Source: Oceanobacillus_B kapialis (GTDB lineage: Bacteria > Bacillota > Bacilli > Bacillales > Amphibacillaceae). Taken from it: a stretch of DNA of 64,000 bases. Shown here piece after piece: positions 15,969 to 25,120 of the stretch. The notes under the pieces are model-generated. The model had not been told where the DNA came from, did no database searches, and saw nothing but the letters and a program-made list of their open reading frames with translations. The DNA is taken from assembly GCF_042685265.1 (NCBI RefSeq), contig NZ_JBHUMX010000001.1; one strand, given 5' to 3'. The translations under genes and the position numbers were made by a program. Every line of letters starts with the position of its first letter. Position 1 is the first letter of the stretch.

Positions 15969-17486
15969 TTATAAAAATGTACGATACACCAGTGAAACGC
16001 CTTCGATAACGTCGGATGCAAGCAAATCATGCTCAGAATGTTGCCCCTGTACTAATAAATCCGCTGATTTCCCATGAATAAAGCATGCATTGCAAAGCCC
16101 TTCGAAAATAGATTGCTTCTGCATAATCATGGTAAGTATGATTCCAGTTAGCACATCCCCACTCCCGCCTTTTGCAAGCCCGGCGTTTCCGGACACGTTC
16201 ACTGCCTGCTTTCCTTCAGGGGTGGTAATAATGGTAAAAGCTCCTTTTAGGACAACATAAACATTGTAGTCCTCAGCAAACTTCTTAGCGTAATAAAATG
16301 GACGCATTAATACATCTTTTATGGATAATTCAAGAAGCATTGCCATCTCACCTGGATGTGGTGTTAAGATAACTGGTTCTTCTTTGCCATCCAATACGGT
16401 CAAATCTTCCTTTAAATGGGTAAGCCCATCTCCATCGATGATGAGCGGAAGCTTCGATGATGCTGCTTGTCTAATAATCGGCCGAGAAGTCGCTTCACGT
16501 CCCATCCCAATACCTAATGCAACAGCATCAAACTTAGCGTATTCAATCTCATCATTATACTGGAGATGATCATTTTCCTCAGGCAATGTAAGGAATGTCG
16601 CTTCTGGACAGAAAGTAGCAATACGCTGAATAACTTTGTCTGTAGTGCCGGCTGTAACCAATCCTGCTCCCGAACGTAAAGCCGCCCGTGTCGTCAGCCC
16701 TAGTGCGCCTGGCATGTTAGCAGAACCTCCGATAATGAGACCCTTGCCATGGTCGCCTTTATGATCGTAGGCGCTTCGTTTAGGAAAGGTATGTTGGAAT
16801 TCTTTCTCCGTCCAAATTTTCCGCTCGTTCTCCAGCTGTTCAAAAGCCCTGGTTGGAAAACCTATGTCCAAGCAGTCCCATTCTCCATAGTAAGGCGCGG
16901 TATGCTGGACAAATGCCGTTTGCTTAATAGCCCCTATCATAAAAGTATGGGAGGCCTGTACAGCAATAAAATCTGCTTCTCCTTCGTCCGCGGGCAAACC
17001 TGATGGAATATCTACGGAAATGGTGAGGTTTTCCAATTGGTTAAGCTGGGTTACAATGGAATGTAATGGATCTCGTAACATACCTTTCACACCAATCCCA
17101 ACCATTGCATCTACTACGACAACTTCTTTATCCAGTCTTTCTATGATTTCTCTACCTTTGTCTAACGGATCGACAATTCCATCACACTTCTGATAAAGAT
17201 GCTTATGATAGGCTGCGTGCCCCGTAATCTTCTCATCATCTACCACTTGGAGGACAGAAGCCTGATAACCCATATTCCGTAATGTCCGTGCAATGACAAA
17301 TCCATCCCCACCATTATTACCTGAACCAGCGAGCACCAATATAGACTGTTCGAATCCAACCATATCCATAATTCGCTGTGCTATTTCTCTGCCTGCATTT
17401 TCCATTAAAATGGAAGCCTCTACCCCTGTATGCTTCATAGAAAACTGGTCAATACCGTACATTTCTTCTGCGGTGACAATATACAA
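15969..17486 (-). CDS. nnr: Bifunctional NAD(P)H-hydrate epimerase / ADP-dependent dehydratase
   Basis: This 505-residue fusion repairs hydrated NAD(P)H. The N-terminal YjeF_N domain (about 1-210) is the epimerase, with VLAGSGNNGGDGFVIARTL and VVVDAMVGIGV. The C-terminal ribokinase-like domain (about 225-500) is the dehydratase, with HKGDHGKGLIIGGS, ILTPHPGEMAMLL and the catalytic GNAGLAKGGSGDVLTG. The start is TTG after GGAGGGAAC. It lies between acpS and ydcC with gaps of 44 and 50 bp; in B. subtilis this slot is empty, and fused nnr next to acpS is common in other Firmicutes. Confidence 0.96.
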   Translation of the reverse strand: MYIVTAEEMYGIDQFSMKHTGVEASILMENAGREIAQRIMDMVGFEQSILVLAGSGNNGGDGFVIARTLRNMGYQASVLQVVDDEKITGHAAYHKHLYQKCDGIVDPLDKGREIIERLDKEVVVVDAMVGIGVKGMLRDPLHSIVTQLNQLENLTISVDIPSGLPADEGEADFIAVQASHTFMIGAIKQTAFVQHTAPYYGEWDCLDIGFPTRAFEQLENERKIWTEKEFQHTFPKRSAYDHKGDHGKGLIIGGSANMPGALGLTTRAALRSGAGLVTAGTTDKVIQRIATFCPEATFLTLPEENDHLQYNDEIEYAKFDAVALGIGMGREATSRPIIRQAASSKLPLIIDGDGLTHLKEDLTVLDGKEEPVILTPHPGEMAMLLELSIKDVLMRPFYYAKKFAEDYNVYVVLKGAFTIITTPEGKQAVNVSGNAGLAKGGSGDVLTGIILTMIMQKQSIFEGLCNACFIHGKSADLLVQGQHSEHDLLASDVIEGVSLVYRTFL

Positions 17487-17530
17487 AACTGTTCCCTCCT
17501 ACCCGCACTAAAATATATGAGACAACCTTA

Positions 17531-17905
17531 TCAATTATGCATGGCGTCGTTTGCTTCAATGACTACCTGTGCGGCGGCATAATCCCTACTATGTGTAATC
17601 GAAATAAATATCTGCTCATTCTTATATCCCACTGCACGAAGCACAGGAGCCCCATTCTCTCCTGGCAATATCTCCATATTATGAAATCCCATTTTCCCAA
17701 CACCAGTCCCGGCAGCCTTTGCAAAAGCCTCTTTAGCCGCAAACCTTCCTGCTAGAAATTCAATTCTCCTTGTTTCAGTTGGATGGGCATTAAAAATTTG
17801 TAGCTCCTTGTGTGTGAGCACTCTTTTAGCAAGCCGATCATTTCGTTTTAGACTCTTTGCTATTCGATCTAATTCAATTAAATCCATCCCAATCCCTTTA
17901 ATCAT
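17531..17905 (-). CDS. acpS: Holo-[acyl-carrier-protein] synthase
   Basis: This 124-residue enzyme transfers 4'-phosphopantetheine from CoA to acyl carrier protein. The magnesium-binding residues are D8 (GIGMDLIEL) and E59 (FAAKEAFAKA), and ISITHSRDYAAA is the conserved C-terminal motif. It is the first gene of acpS-nnr-ydcC and is divergent from the rhomboid gene. Confidence 0.96.
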   Translation of the reverse strand: MIKGIGMDLIELDRIAKSLKRNDRLAKRVLTHKELQIFNAHPTETRRIEFLAGRFAAKEAFAKAAGTGVGKMGFHNMEILPGENGAPVLRAVGYKNEQIFISITHSRDYAAAQVVIEANDAMHN

Positions 17906-18067
17906 CCACTATCTATCCTTTCATCCCATAAACGCCTTATTGTTGCACATTTAACCTATATTTTAGTACGCTAATATTGGTCATATGTTGAAATACGCTT
18001 TACTACACTATACTAATACCCTACCTGCAAATTCACCTAACGTTTGAATTAAACTGAGGAGGACGTC

Positions 18068-18835
18068 ATGTTTATTCGAAATGAACGAAGTATACAAGAA
18101 TTTATGCAATCCTACCCTGTCGTTTCCACCATTGTAATTATCCATATTGTATTATGGCTCATTCAAGGGTTTCTTTCTCTACCTATTGGAAATACACTGT
18201 TTCAGCTCGGAGCGGGTAGTAACTACCATATTGCCCAAGGAGAGTATTGGAGACTAATCACCCCGATGTTTTTTCACGCAGGCTTAATGCACATGCTTTT
18301 CAACTCGTTTTCTCTTGTACTTTTTGGACCTGCGCTTGAGCAAATGCTTGGGAAAGTAAAGTTTATCCTTGCCTATGTAGGTGCTGGTGTTGTAGCGAAT
18401 ATTGCCAGTTTCATCCTAGGGCATGCCATCTATACACATGTCGGGGCTTCCGGCGCTATTTTTGGGTTATTTGGTATCTATGTATTCATGATAGCTTTTC
18501 GCAAGCATTTAATCGATTATCAAAGCTCACAAATGGTTTCCGTTATTATTGTCATTGGATTAATTATGACCTTTATCCGACCGAATATTAATGTCTATGC
18601 TCACATTTTCGGTTTTATTGGAGGCTTTGTTATTGCCCCACTTGTGTTGCAAGGTGTTAGAGCCTATTCACCTTGGCAACGACGACGTCGAAATCGAAAT
18701 CGAGACGACGAGGGGATTCAATTTGATCCGAACAGGTGGAAAAAGAAACGCGTGCCATCCGCAATAAAAAAGAACGCGCTCTGGATTATCATAGTCATAT
18801 TAGCACTACTTGGTCTACTTAGTCGTATCTTGTAA
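18068..18835 (+). CDS. Rhomboid-family intramembrane serine protease
   Basis: This 255-residue membrane protein has six predicted helices. The catalytic serine is in THVGASGAIFGLFG and the histidine in VYAHIFGFIGG; HMLFNSFSLVLFG and the N-terminal WRLITPMFFHA motif are also diagnostic. Such enzymes cut transmembrane segments of substrates in the membrane. A highly basic segment (QRRRRNRNRDD) lies before the last helix. It corresponds by position to B. subtilis ydcA, but its active site is intact here. GAGGAGG precedes the ATG. Confidence 0.9.
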   Translation: MFIRNERSIQEFMQSYPVVSTIVIIHIVLWLIQGFLSLPIGNTLFQLGAGSNYHIAQGEYWRLITPMFFHAGLMHMLFNSFSLVLFGPALEQMLGKVKFILAYVGAGVVANIASFILGHAIYTHVGASGAIFGLFGIYVFMIAFRKHLIDYQSSQMVSVIIVIGLIMTFIRPNINVYAHIFGFIGGFVIAPLVLQGVRAYSPWQRRRRNRNRDDEGIQFDPNRWKKKRVPSAIKKNALWIIIVILALLGLLSRIL

Positions 18836-18861
18836 AAAGGTGTAAGCACGAGTCAGTCACT

Positions 18862-18909
18862 AAAAAAGGTTACCCAAATTGCAACGGCAATTTGGGTAAC
18901 CTTTTTTTA
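18862..18909. terminator. Bidirectional terminator between rhomboid gene and cshA
   Basis: AAAAAAGGTTACCCAAATTG pairs with CAATTTGGGTAACC, followed by TTTTTTT. It can stop both converging genes. Confidence 0.93.
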
Positions 18910-18916
18910 TAGTATC

Positions 18917-20374
18917 TTAGTCACGGTTTCTACGCTTTTGGAAGTTTCCTTTACGGTTTCTTCCACCTTGGCCACGTCCGCCGCCTTGATTGCGTTTCCC
19001 GTAAAAACGTTTGTTATTAGAACGACGATCGTTGGAATTCTGAGCTTTTTTAACACTAATTGGAGCTACAGAAGAGATCCTTACTGGTGTATCACGGCGC
19101 TCTTTTGTCATTAGCTTCAACGCTGCAGCTACCACGGAAATAGAATCATGCTCTTGCAAGAGATTATTTGCTGCTTCATGATACCTTTTTAAATCTTTTT
19201 CTTCGATCGTTTTTAGAATGTTATCAACCGTAACCTGTTGCTGTCCCTTTTGTGCATCATGATTTGTTGGTGGGACCATGCGTTTCATTTTACTTTTGGT
19301 AACTTTTTCAATCAATTGTAGGTGTGCAACCTCTCTAGGGGTAATAAATGAAATAGCTTCCCCTGTACGACCTGCACGTCCTGTACGTCCAATCCGATGT
19401 ACATAGCTTTCAGGGTCTTGTGGAATATCAAAGTTATATACATGGGTGACACCAGAGATATCTAAGCCACGTGCTGCTACATCTGTTGCAACTAATACAT
19501 CAACGCGACCATTTTTAAATTTGTTTAATACAGACATACGCTTACCTTGCGTTAAATCTCCGTGGATTCCTTCAGCACGATAGCCTCTTGCCTGCAAACC
19601 TTCTGTAATCTCATCTACACGCTTTTTCGTGCGGCTAAATACAATGGCTAACTCAGGTGAATGAATATCAAGATGATTGTTCAGTGTATCAAACTTGAAC
19701 TTCTCAGGAATTTCGATAAAGAACTGATCAATATTCTCTACAGTCATTTCTTTTGCTTTAACTTTAACCTCTTTAGGCTCGTTCATTAAGTTTGTTGCAA
19801 TATCCCGAATTTCTTTCGGCATAGTAGCTGAGAAAAGCAGTGTTTGTCTTTCTTCAGGAATACCTTTTAAAATATCGCGAATGTCATCAATGAAGCCCAT
19901 GTTTAGCATTTCATCTGCTTCGTCCAGCACTGCTGTCTGAACCATATTTGTGCGAATCGTTTTTCTTCTCATGTGGTCAAGCAGTCTACCAGGTGTCGCC
20001 ACCACAATTTGTGGACCGTCCTTAAGAGCACGAATTTGTCTATCCATAGGGGAACCACCATAAATAGCCAATGCCCGTATTCCTTTAAATTTACTAAGAC
20101 GGTTTAACTCTTCTGCTACTTGGATAGCCAGTTCACGCGTTGGTGCTACAACAAGCCCTTGAATCTTACGTAGTTTGGAATCGATTTTATCGATCATCGG
20201 AATACCAAACGCTGCTGTTTTCCCTGTACCTGTTTGAGCTTGTCCAATTACATCATTCCCCTGCAGTGCAAGTGGAATCGTCTCCGCCTGTATTGGGGTT
20301 GCTTCTTCAAATCCCATTTTTTCCAATGCTTTCATAATGGAACTGGATATACCTAATTCATTAAATTTTGTCAC
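18917..20374 (-). CDS. cshA: DEAD-box RNA helicase CshA
   Basis: This 485-residue ATP-dependent RNA helicase works in ribosome assembly, cold adaptation and the RNA degradosome. It shows the Q motif (FEEATPIQAETI), Walker A AQTGTGKTA, DEAD, SAT, ARGLDI and HRIGRTGRAGR. The C-terminal tail is basic and glycine-rich (GGGRGQGGRNRK), typical of CshA, and binds RNA. The start is GTG, with GAGGAATAG upstream. A long 5' region holds a hairpin with a T run (20581-20614), suggesting leader-based control. Confidence 0.96.
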   Translation of the reverse strand: MTKFNELGISSSIMKALEKMGFEEATPIQAETIPLALQGNDVIGQAQTGTGKTAAFGIPMIDKIDSKLRKIQGLVVAPTRELAIQVAEELNRLSKFKGIRALAIYGGSPMDRQIRALKDGPQIVVATPGRLLDHMRRKTIRTNMVQTAVLDEADEMLNMGFIDDIRDILKGIPEERQTLLFSATMPKEIRDIATNLMNEPKEVKVKAKEMTVENIDQFFIEIPEKFKFDTLNNHLDIHSPELAIVFSRTKKRVDEITEGLQARGYRAEGIHGDLTQGKRMSVLNKFKNGRVDVLVATDVAARGLDISGVTHVYNFDIPQDPESYVHRIGRTGRAGRTGEAISFITPREVAHLQLIEKVTKSKMKRMVPPTNHDAQKGQQQVTVDNILKTIEEKDLKRYHEAANNLLQEHDSISVVAAALKLMTKERRDTPVRISSVAPISVKKAQNSNDRRSNNKRFYGKRNQGGGRGQGGRNRKGNFQKRRNRD

Positions 20375-20580
20375 CTATTCCTCTACTCCTTTTTCTGTAA
20401 AAATTTAATTGTCAAAGAGGCCTTGGATTTTTCTTATACTTTAGTTTGAAAATAATCTACCCGCACATTTCATCAATAAACGTTCTTACTTACTTTAACG
20501 GTTATATAAACAAAATATCTCATATTATATGTTAAATTCGATTTAAAAGTATCAGTATTTTTATACTTTCCCTAAAGTAC

Positions 20581-20614
20581 AAAAAAGGCATCACCAATTT
20601 CTGGTAAGAGGCCT
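20581..20614 (-). terminator. Terminator-like hairpin about 210 bp before cshA
   Basis: On the minus strand AGGCCTCTTACCA-GAAAT-TGGTGATGCCT is followed by TTTTT. It lies upstream of cshA with no gene in front, so it would end a short leader RNA starting near 20640, where TATGAT could be a -10 box. The rest of the 20375-20739 gap shows nothing else I can name. Confidence 0.45.
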
Positions 20615-20739
20615 CACTCGAAAACTCATGCACCTATAATCATAACACAATATTAAGTAGGATACTAATTACAGGTGTGATTTTTTAGGACGAGCATGGT
20701 AAAATGAACAAAATCAATCGAAAGTTAGGGAGGGTTACG

Positions 20740-21651
20740 ATGCGTCTTCCCCCATTTAATCCATATGCCGCTGTTGTAATAGGTGTTATTTCCGTCTCCA
20801 CTTCAGCCATCTTAGTTAAATTAGCAGATCAGGCGCCAGCAGCTATCATAGCCAACTACCGCCTGTTAATCGCAGTACTGCTCATGGCTCCTTTAGTTCT
20901 TTTAAAGTACCGCGAAGAATTTCGCCTTATCCATAAACGGGATTGGCTGTTTTCCGTACTGGCAGGTATCTTTCTCGCCCTTCATTTTATTTTATGGTTC
21001 GAATCACTTAACTACACTTCTGTAGCCAGTTCAGTTGTTCTAGTCACCCTACAACCCATTTTCGCATTTCTTGGAACTTATTTCTTTTTTAAAGAACGGT
21101 TCTCTCCAGGGGCTGTGATTAGTATGCTGATTGCCCTTTTCGGGAGTATTATCATTAGCTGGGGTGATTTCCAAATTAGCGGTATGGCATTATTTGGGGA
21201 CATTTTAGCATTGTTTGGTGCTATCACTGTAACCGTATACTTCTTATTTGGTCAGAGTGTTCGAAGAAGTGTTTCCTTAATGACCTATACGTTTTTAGTT
21301 TATGGTGTGAGCTCTATCACACTCTTGCTGTATAATCTCACTGTTCAAAACGACTTTTTCGGTTACCCTTCTGATCATTGGTTACTTTTCATAGCTCTGG
21401 CTATTTTTCCTACCTTCTTAGGCCATACATTATTTAACTGGGCATTAAGGTGGCTAAGTACGTCGACTATTTCAATGGGAATTGTTTTTGAACCAGTTGG
21501 CGCAACTATCTTGGCCTATTTTATACTTGATGAAGTAGTGACATGGACGCAATTACTCGGTGGAACGATCGTTATTTTTGGACTTTTCCTATTTATTTTA
21601 AGTACGTCAAGGAAATCTTCTGTGACAATTGCAGAAAAAGAGCATGAATAA
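20740..21651 (+). CDS. DMT-family (EamA) transporter
   Basis: This 303-residue membrane protein has ten predicted helices in two EamA repeats (about 10-140 and 150-290), for example VISVSTSAILVKLADQAPAA and GHTLFNWALRWLSTSTISMG. Members export amino acids or other metabolites; the substrate cannot be told from sequence. The start at 20740 has GGGAGGG five bases ahead, while an in-frame ATG 36 bp upstream lacks a site. It stands alone between cshA and degV. Confidence 0.85.
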   Translation: MRLPPFNPYAAVVIGVISVSTSAILVKLADQAPAAIIANYRLLIAVLLMAPLVLLKYREEFRLIHKRDWLFSVLAGIFLALHFILWFESLNYTSVASSVVLVTLQPIFAFLGTYFFFKERFSPGAVISMLIALFGSIIISWGDFQISGMALFGDILALFGAITVTVYFLFGQSVRRSVSLMTYTFLVYGVSSITLLLYNLTVQNDFFGYPSDHWLLFIALAIFPTFLGHTLFNWALRWLSTSTISMGIVFEPVGATILAYFILDEVVTWTQLLGGTIVIFGLFLFILSTSRKSSVTIAEKEHE

Positions 21652-21727
21652 CTGCAATTGTGAATAGGAAAGTAATGTCTCAACTGCTATACTTACTGTA
21701 CCTTATTTTTAGGAAACGGGTGATCTT

Positions 21728-22585
21728 ATGAACATTCAATTAATGACTGATGGAGGAGCAGATATTCCAAAGCGCCTTCGTGATAACATCAATTTATCCA
21801 TTGTTCCTCTTTATTTACACTTTTCCGATGGCCAATACAAAACAGGAACAGATTTGGACACTGCTGCTTTTTATGCAAAAATAAAAGAAAGTGGGGAGCT
21901 ACCACGTTCTGCGGCTCCAAGCCCTCATGATTTTTATGAGGCTTATAAAAAAATAGTCCCTGACCAGCCAATTTTGATGCTAAGCCTGTCAAAGGGGTTA
22001 AGCAGTACCTATGACAATGCCGTTGCCGGTAAAGAATTATTACTTGAAGAAGAACCAAACCGCATAATCGAGGTAATTAATACAAAAACAGCCTCTTGTG
22101 GAATTGCACTACTTCTACATGAAGCAAATGTCAAGATTCAAGAGGGTTATACGTTTTCCAAGCTGGTCGATCATATGCAGGAAAGAGCAGAACAAACTGC
22201 TACCTTATTTATTTTGAAAACATTAGAAAACCTCGTGTTAGGTGGACGGCTAGATAAAGTAAAAGGAACAATTGCCAAAACATTAAATATAAAGCTACTA
22301 ATGAAAGCAAGTGAAGAAGGCTCGATTGAGGTATCTGAAAAAGTTCGAGGGGATAAAAAGTCTATCAGGCGGTTTATCGAACAAATCGGCGAGTATACAA
22401 AAAATGTCGAGAACAAAGTTATCTCCATGACACATTGTAATGCAGAAAACAGAGCCAAAAGCGTATTAGATGATATTCAGAAGAACTACCCTTTTCAGGA
22501 CGCCTATCTTACGGACGCTGGTCCGCTCATTTCCACTTATGGCGGTGAAGGTGCCTTGGTTATTTCTTTCTTTAAGGATGAATAA
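21728..22585 (+). CDS. DegV-family fatty-acid-binding protein
   Basis: This 285-residue DegV/FakB-type protein binds a fatty acid between its two domains, and family members present it to the kinase FakA. The N-terminal motif is TDGGADIP instead of the more usual TDSxxDLP, and ISLSKGLSSTYDNA-type residues form the ligand site (LSLSKGLSSTYDNA at about 82-95). GG after the phosphate-binding threonine is a mild deviation. It ends in a bidirectional terminator. Confidence 0.9.
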   Translation: MNIQLMTDGGADIPKRLRDNINLSIVPLYLHFSDGQYKTGTDLDTAAFYAKIKESGELPRSAAPSPHDFYEAYKKIVPDQPILMLSLSKGLSSTYDNAVAGKELLLEEEPNRIIEVINTKTASCGIALLLHEANVKIQEGYTFSKLVDHMQERAEQTATLFILKTLENLVLGGRLDKVKGTIAKTLNIKLLMKASEEGSIEVSEKVRGDKKSIRRFIEQIGEYTKNVENKVISMTHCNAENRAKSVLDDIQKNYPFQDAYLTDAGPLISTYGGEGALVISFFKDE

Positions 22586-22621
22586 AAACGAGACAGCTGA
22601 AATTGTGGCTGTCTCGTTTTT
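22584..22621. terminator. Bidirectional terminator between degV-like gene and esterase
   Basis: AAAAACGAGACAGC pairs with GCTGTCTCGTTTTT around a 10-nt loop, serving both converging genes. Confidence 0.92.
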
Positions 22622-22630
22622 ACTGGAAAT

Positions 22631-23317
22631 TTACTTTGTAAGAAACTGAAATACCATGCTGTTTAACGTATCTCTATCATCCCCCAGACAAATAAGATGT
22701 CTGGAACGTTCAAAAAACACTACTTCTTTCCGTTTTGATGTAATTTCTTTATCCAAGTAATAAGCTGTTTTATATGGCACCATTCCGTCCATCTGCCCCT
22801 GCGCAATTAACACTTCAGATTCCACTTTCTTTAAGTATCCTCTTGTAAACTTAACTAATTTTAAGAATTCTAAGTTTGCTTTGAACGGAACTCGCCCCAA
22901 CTTATTACGGTAATGGCTATATAATTTATTACTCCCCAATTTACCTCGGATACCATCTGCTACAAAACCACCTGCATCTATTGCGATTTGCTTGAAAGAA
23001 AGGTATTTTCCTGCAGGTGCTAAAAGGACAAGCTTGTCTACTTTATATTTAGCAGCTAAATAAGCAGTGATCATACCACCCATAGAGAAGCCAATAAGAT
23101 AAATATGATCACACTTTTTCATTAGTTCCTTGAGTGCTTGTTCGGCAGCCCTTATCCAGCTTTTGTGAGACTTCCCTTTCAAGTCGAGCTGCCTTCCATG
23201 CCCTGGAAGCGTTGGCACTTCGATGTGCCAGTCCGTCTGTTCGTGTAAATAGTTTACCAATGGTTCTACTTCATATGGACCCCCAGTATAACCGTGAACT
23301 ACTAAACATCCTATCAT
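22631..23317 (-). CDS. Alpha/beta-hydrolase, Est30-like carboxylesterase
   Basis: This 228-residue serine hydrolase has the nucleophile S78 in IGFSMGG, oxyanion-hole HGYTGG near the N terminus, the acid in GQMDGMVP and the histidine in ERSRHLI. The size and motifs resemble Geobacillus Est30/monoacylglycerol lipase-type enzymes that cleave short- and medium-chain esters in the cytoplasm. AGGAG precedes the ATG. Natural substrate unknown. Confidence 0.88.
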   Translation of the reverse strand: MIGCLVVHGYTGGPYEVEPLVNYLHEQTDWHIEVPTLPGHGRQLDLKGKSHKSWIRAAEQALKELMKKCDHIYLIGFSMGGMITAYLAAKYKVDKLVLLAPAGKYLSFKQIAIDAGGFVADGIRGKLGSNKLYSHYRNKLGRVPFKANLEFLKLVKFTRGYLKKVESEVLIAQGQMDGMVPYKTAYYLDKEITSKRKEVVFFERSRHLICLGDDRDTLNSMVFQFLTK

Positions 23318-23459
23318 AAAAATTCTCCTCTTCTTCCGCTTCTACCCTTCTTTTACCCATAATAAATACAAAGTATTACCGATTTCCCTTAAGAAATTAT
23401 TAGAAATGCACGGTTTAATTTCCAACGTACCTAATTACAGGTGGACAATCTTTATGAGG

Positions 23460-23849
23460 TTATCTAAATAGTTTCATCATGCTTCCAAATTGTTTTACAA
23501 TCGGAGAAACTTGATGATAAGTATTAGCTAGTTGGCCAACGGTAGATAGGACTTTATCTAGGTCGAGCTGCTGTCCTCCTGTGTTGGGAATTTGCTTACT
23601 AATATCGCTATCTTCTCCCGCTACTGGCGAGGAATGGAAGTTAGCTGGGTAAGTTGCATGCATATAATCCGGCCAGTTCGCAGGTTGCTGTGGCTTTGAG
23701 AAATAGGCATAAGGTGTATGAAATTGGGTTGATTGATATGGTGTGTTTGGATGGGGAATGGAACTTGGTGGTTGATGTGCTAGTGGATGTATTCCATTGC
23801 TATAGTTTTGTGTGTAATAATTGCTGTATTGTTCATAAGGTCTATACAT
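23460..23849 (-). CDS. YppG-like small proline/tyrosine-rich protein
   Basis: This 129-residue protein has a low-complexity N-terminal half rich in Tyr, Pro, His and Asn (PLAHQPPSSIPHPNTPYQ), and a conserved C-terminal helix (LDLDKVLSTVGQLANTYHQV ... IVKQFGSMMKLF). The pattern matches YppG-type proteins of Bacillus, seen as spore- or coat-associated. An upstream start 21 bp earlier is possible, but GGAGGTG is correctly spaced for 23849. Function is not known. Confidence 0.7.
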   Translation of the reverse strand: MYRPYEQYSNYYTQNYSNGIHPLAHQPPSSIPHPNTPYQSTQFHTPYAYFSKPQQPANWPDYMHATYPANFHSSPVAGEDSDISKQIPNTGGQQLDLDKVLSTVGQLANTYHQVSPIVKQFGSMMKLFR

Positions 23850-23885
23850 CTGCAAACACCTCCTACTCATGTTTACTGGTATATA

Positions 23886-24173
23886 TTATGCATCATTATC
23901 TGGATTTGTGTTTAGCAAATAGTCCTTATCCAACACCCCAAGTGTGAGGTTCAGCTTTTCTTCCTGATAACCAAGAATCGGTTCCGTTTCGTCACCTATA
24001 AACGTAGCTGGCGTGCCATAAATACCCTGCATTTGCAATTTCTTCATATTTTCGGGATGCTTCGTAACATTTTTCACCACATAAGGTACGTTTTTGTTGT
24101 CCAATAACTGTAATACTTGATCACAATCTTTGTTACCTTCACTTATATAGACTCTTACATTATTCTCATTCAT
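23886..24173 (-). CDS. Glutaredoxin-like protein with a single cysteine
   Basis: This 95-residue thioredoxin-fold protein has the order beta-alpha-beta-alpha with cis-proline motif GTPATFIG (about 54-61). The usual CxxC or CxxS is replaced by DCDQ (C17), leaving one cysteine, so it may act by monothiol exchange or as a binding protein. GGAGG precedes the ATG. It follows on the same strand, 38 bp upstream of the YppG-like gene. Confidence 0.8.
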   Translation of the reverse strand: MNENNVRVYISEGNKDCDQVLQLLDNKNVPYVVKNVTKHPENMKKLQMQGIYGTPATFIGDETEPILGYQEEKLNLTLGVLDKDYLLNTNPDNDA

Positions 24174-24321
24174 GATGATACCTCCGCAAGTATAATACTT
24201 TTTACCTATACCCTTTCTTCATAAATCGGAAACCACTTTGTAATGTTTTTGTAACAAAAATTTATATTAGTTTGCTACGTTACAAAGCAGCTATACCCTC
24301 GCAAGGATCTATGCTGTTTGA

Positions 24322-24366
24322 GAAAAAACGAAAGAACCCACTACATAGCGTTAAAATGATGGGTTC
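24322..24366 (-). terminator. Terminator after the NAD(P)-binding protein gene
   Basis: On the minus strand GAACCCA...TGGGTTC is followed by TTTCGTTTTTT. Confidence 0.65.
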
Positions 24367-24390
24367 AATAAAATAACTACTTTTAATCCC

Positions 24391-25014
24391 TTACAAGTCC
24401 TCTATTTTGGTGTCCCCACTTACGAGTTCATATACTTTTCCTTCTGCATCCTTTTTGGTAAGAAGATGTACCAATACTGCTGCTACATCTTCACGCGGAA
24501 TACTGCCAAGTCCTACTCCGCTTTCTTGAAGGTTAACTTGTCCTTTTCCAGTATCGTCTGTTAATTCACCTGGCCGAACAATGGTATAATCAAGGCCAGA
24601 TGCCTTCAGATACTCATCTGCACGATGTTTTGCATAAAGATAATGCTTTATTTGGTCAGCTTGTTTAGGCTGATCAGCTCCCATAGCGCTTAATAGGACA
24701 AAACGTTTTACACGATTTTTTTGTGCAAGCTCTGTTGCCTCAATGGCTCCTTCTTGATCCACGATAACTGTTTTATCAGGACCTGTACTTGGACCTGATC
24801 CAGCCGCAAAGATAACAGCTTCTATCTGATCATACGCTTTCTCAAAGTCACCTTCTAAATCTGCTAAGACTGTTTCAACGTTTAAATTTTTAAAGTAGTC
24901 GATTTGTTCTTCTTTTCGAACCATCGCTACTGGAGTATGCTCCTCTGTATCTTTTAAGGATTTTACAATATTTTTTCCTACATCCCCGTTTGCTCCGATC
25001 ACTAATACTCTCAT
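24391..25014 (-). CDS. NAD(P)H-binding atypical short-chain reductase (YhfK-like)
   Basis: This 207-residue Rossmann protein has the nucleotide motif VIGANGDVGKNIVKSL at the N terminus and the atypical SDR motifs VIFAAGSG and FVLLSAMGAD, plus a shortened active-site region (HYLYAKHRADEYLK and YTIVRPGELT). This is the NmrA/SDR_a5 group of B. subtilis YhfK. Its substrate is unknown; relatives act in redox stress sensing or quinone/flavin reduction. It lies just downstream of a MarR regulator, which may control it. Confidence 0.88.
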   Translation of the reverse strand: MRVLVIGANGDVGKNIVKSLKDTEEHTPVAMVRKEEQIDYFKNLNVETVLADLEGDFEKAYDQIEAVIFAAGSGPSTGPDKTVIVDQEGAIEATELAQKNRVKRFVLLSAMGADQPKQADQIKHYLYAKHRADEYLKASGLDYTIVRPGELTDDTGKGQVNLQESGVGLGSIPREDVAAVLVHLLTKKDAEGKVYELVSGDTKIEDL

Positions 25015-25061
25015 TTAAATTGCCTCCTTGAAAAGTTCCTATTACGTTATGTATCCGAAAT

Positions 25062-25106
25062 AAAAAAAAGCAAAACATATATGATGAAATATATCTTTTG
25101 CTTTTT
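25062..25106 (-). terminator. Terminator after the marR-type gene
   Basis: On the minus strand AGCAAAAGATATAT pairs with ATATATGTTTTGCT, followed by T8. It separates the regulator from the reductase gene. Confidence 0.88.
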
Positions 25107-25120
25107 GCTATTTGTGAAGG

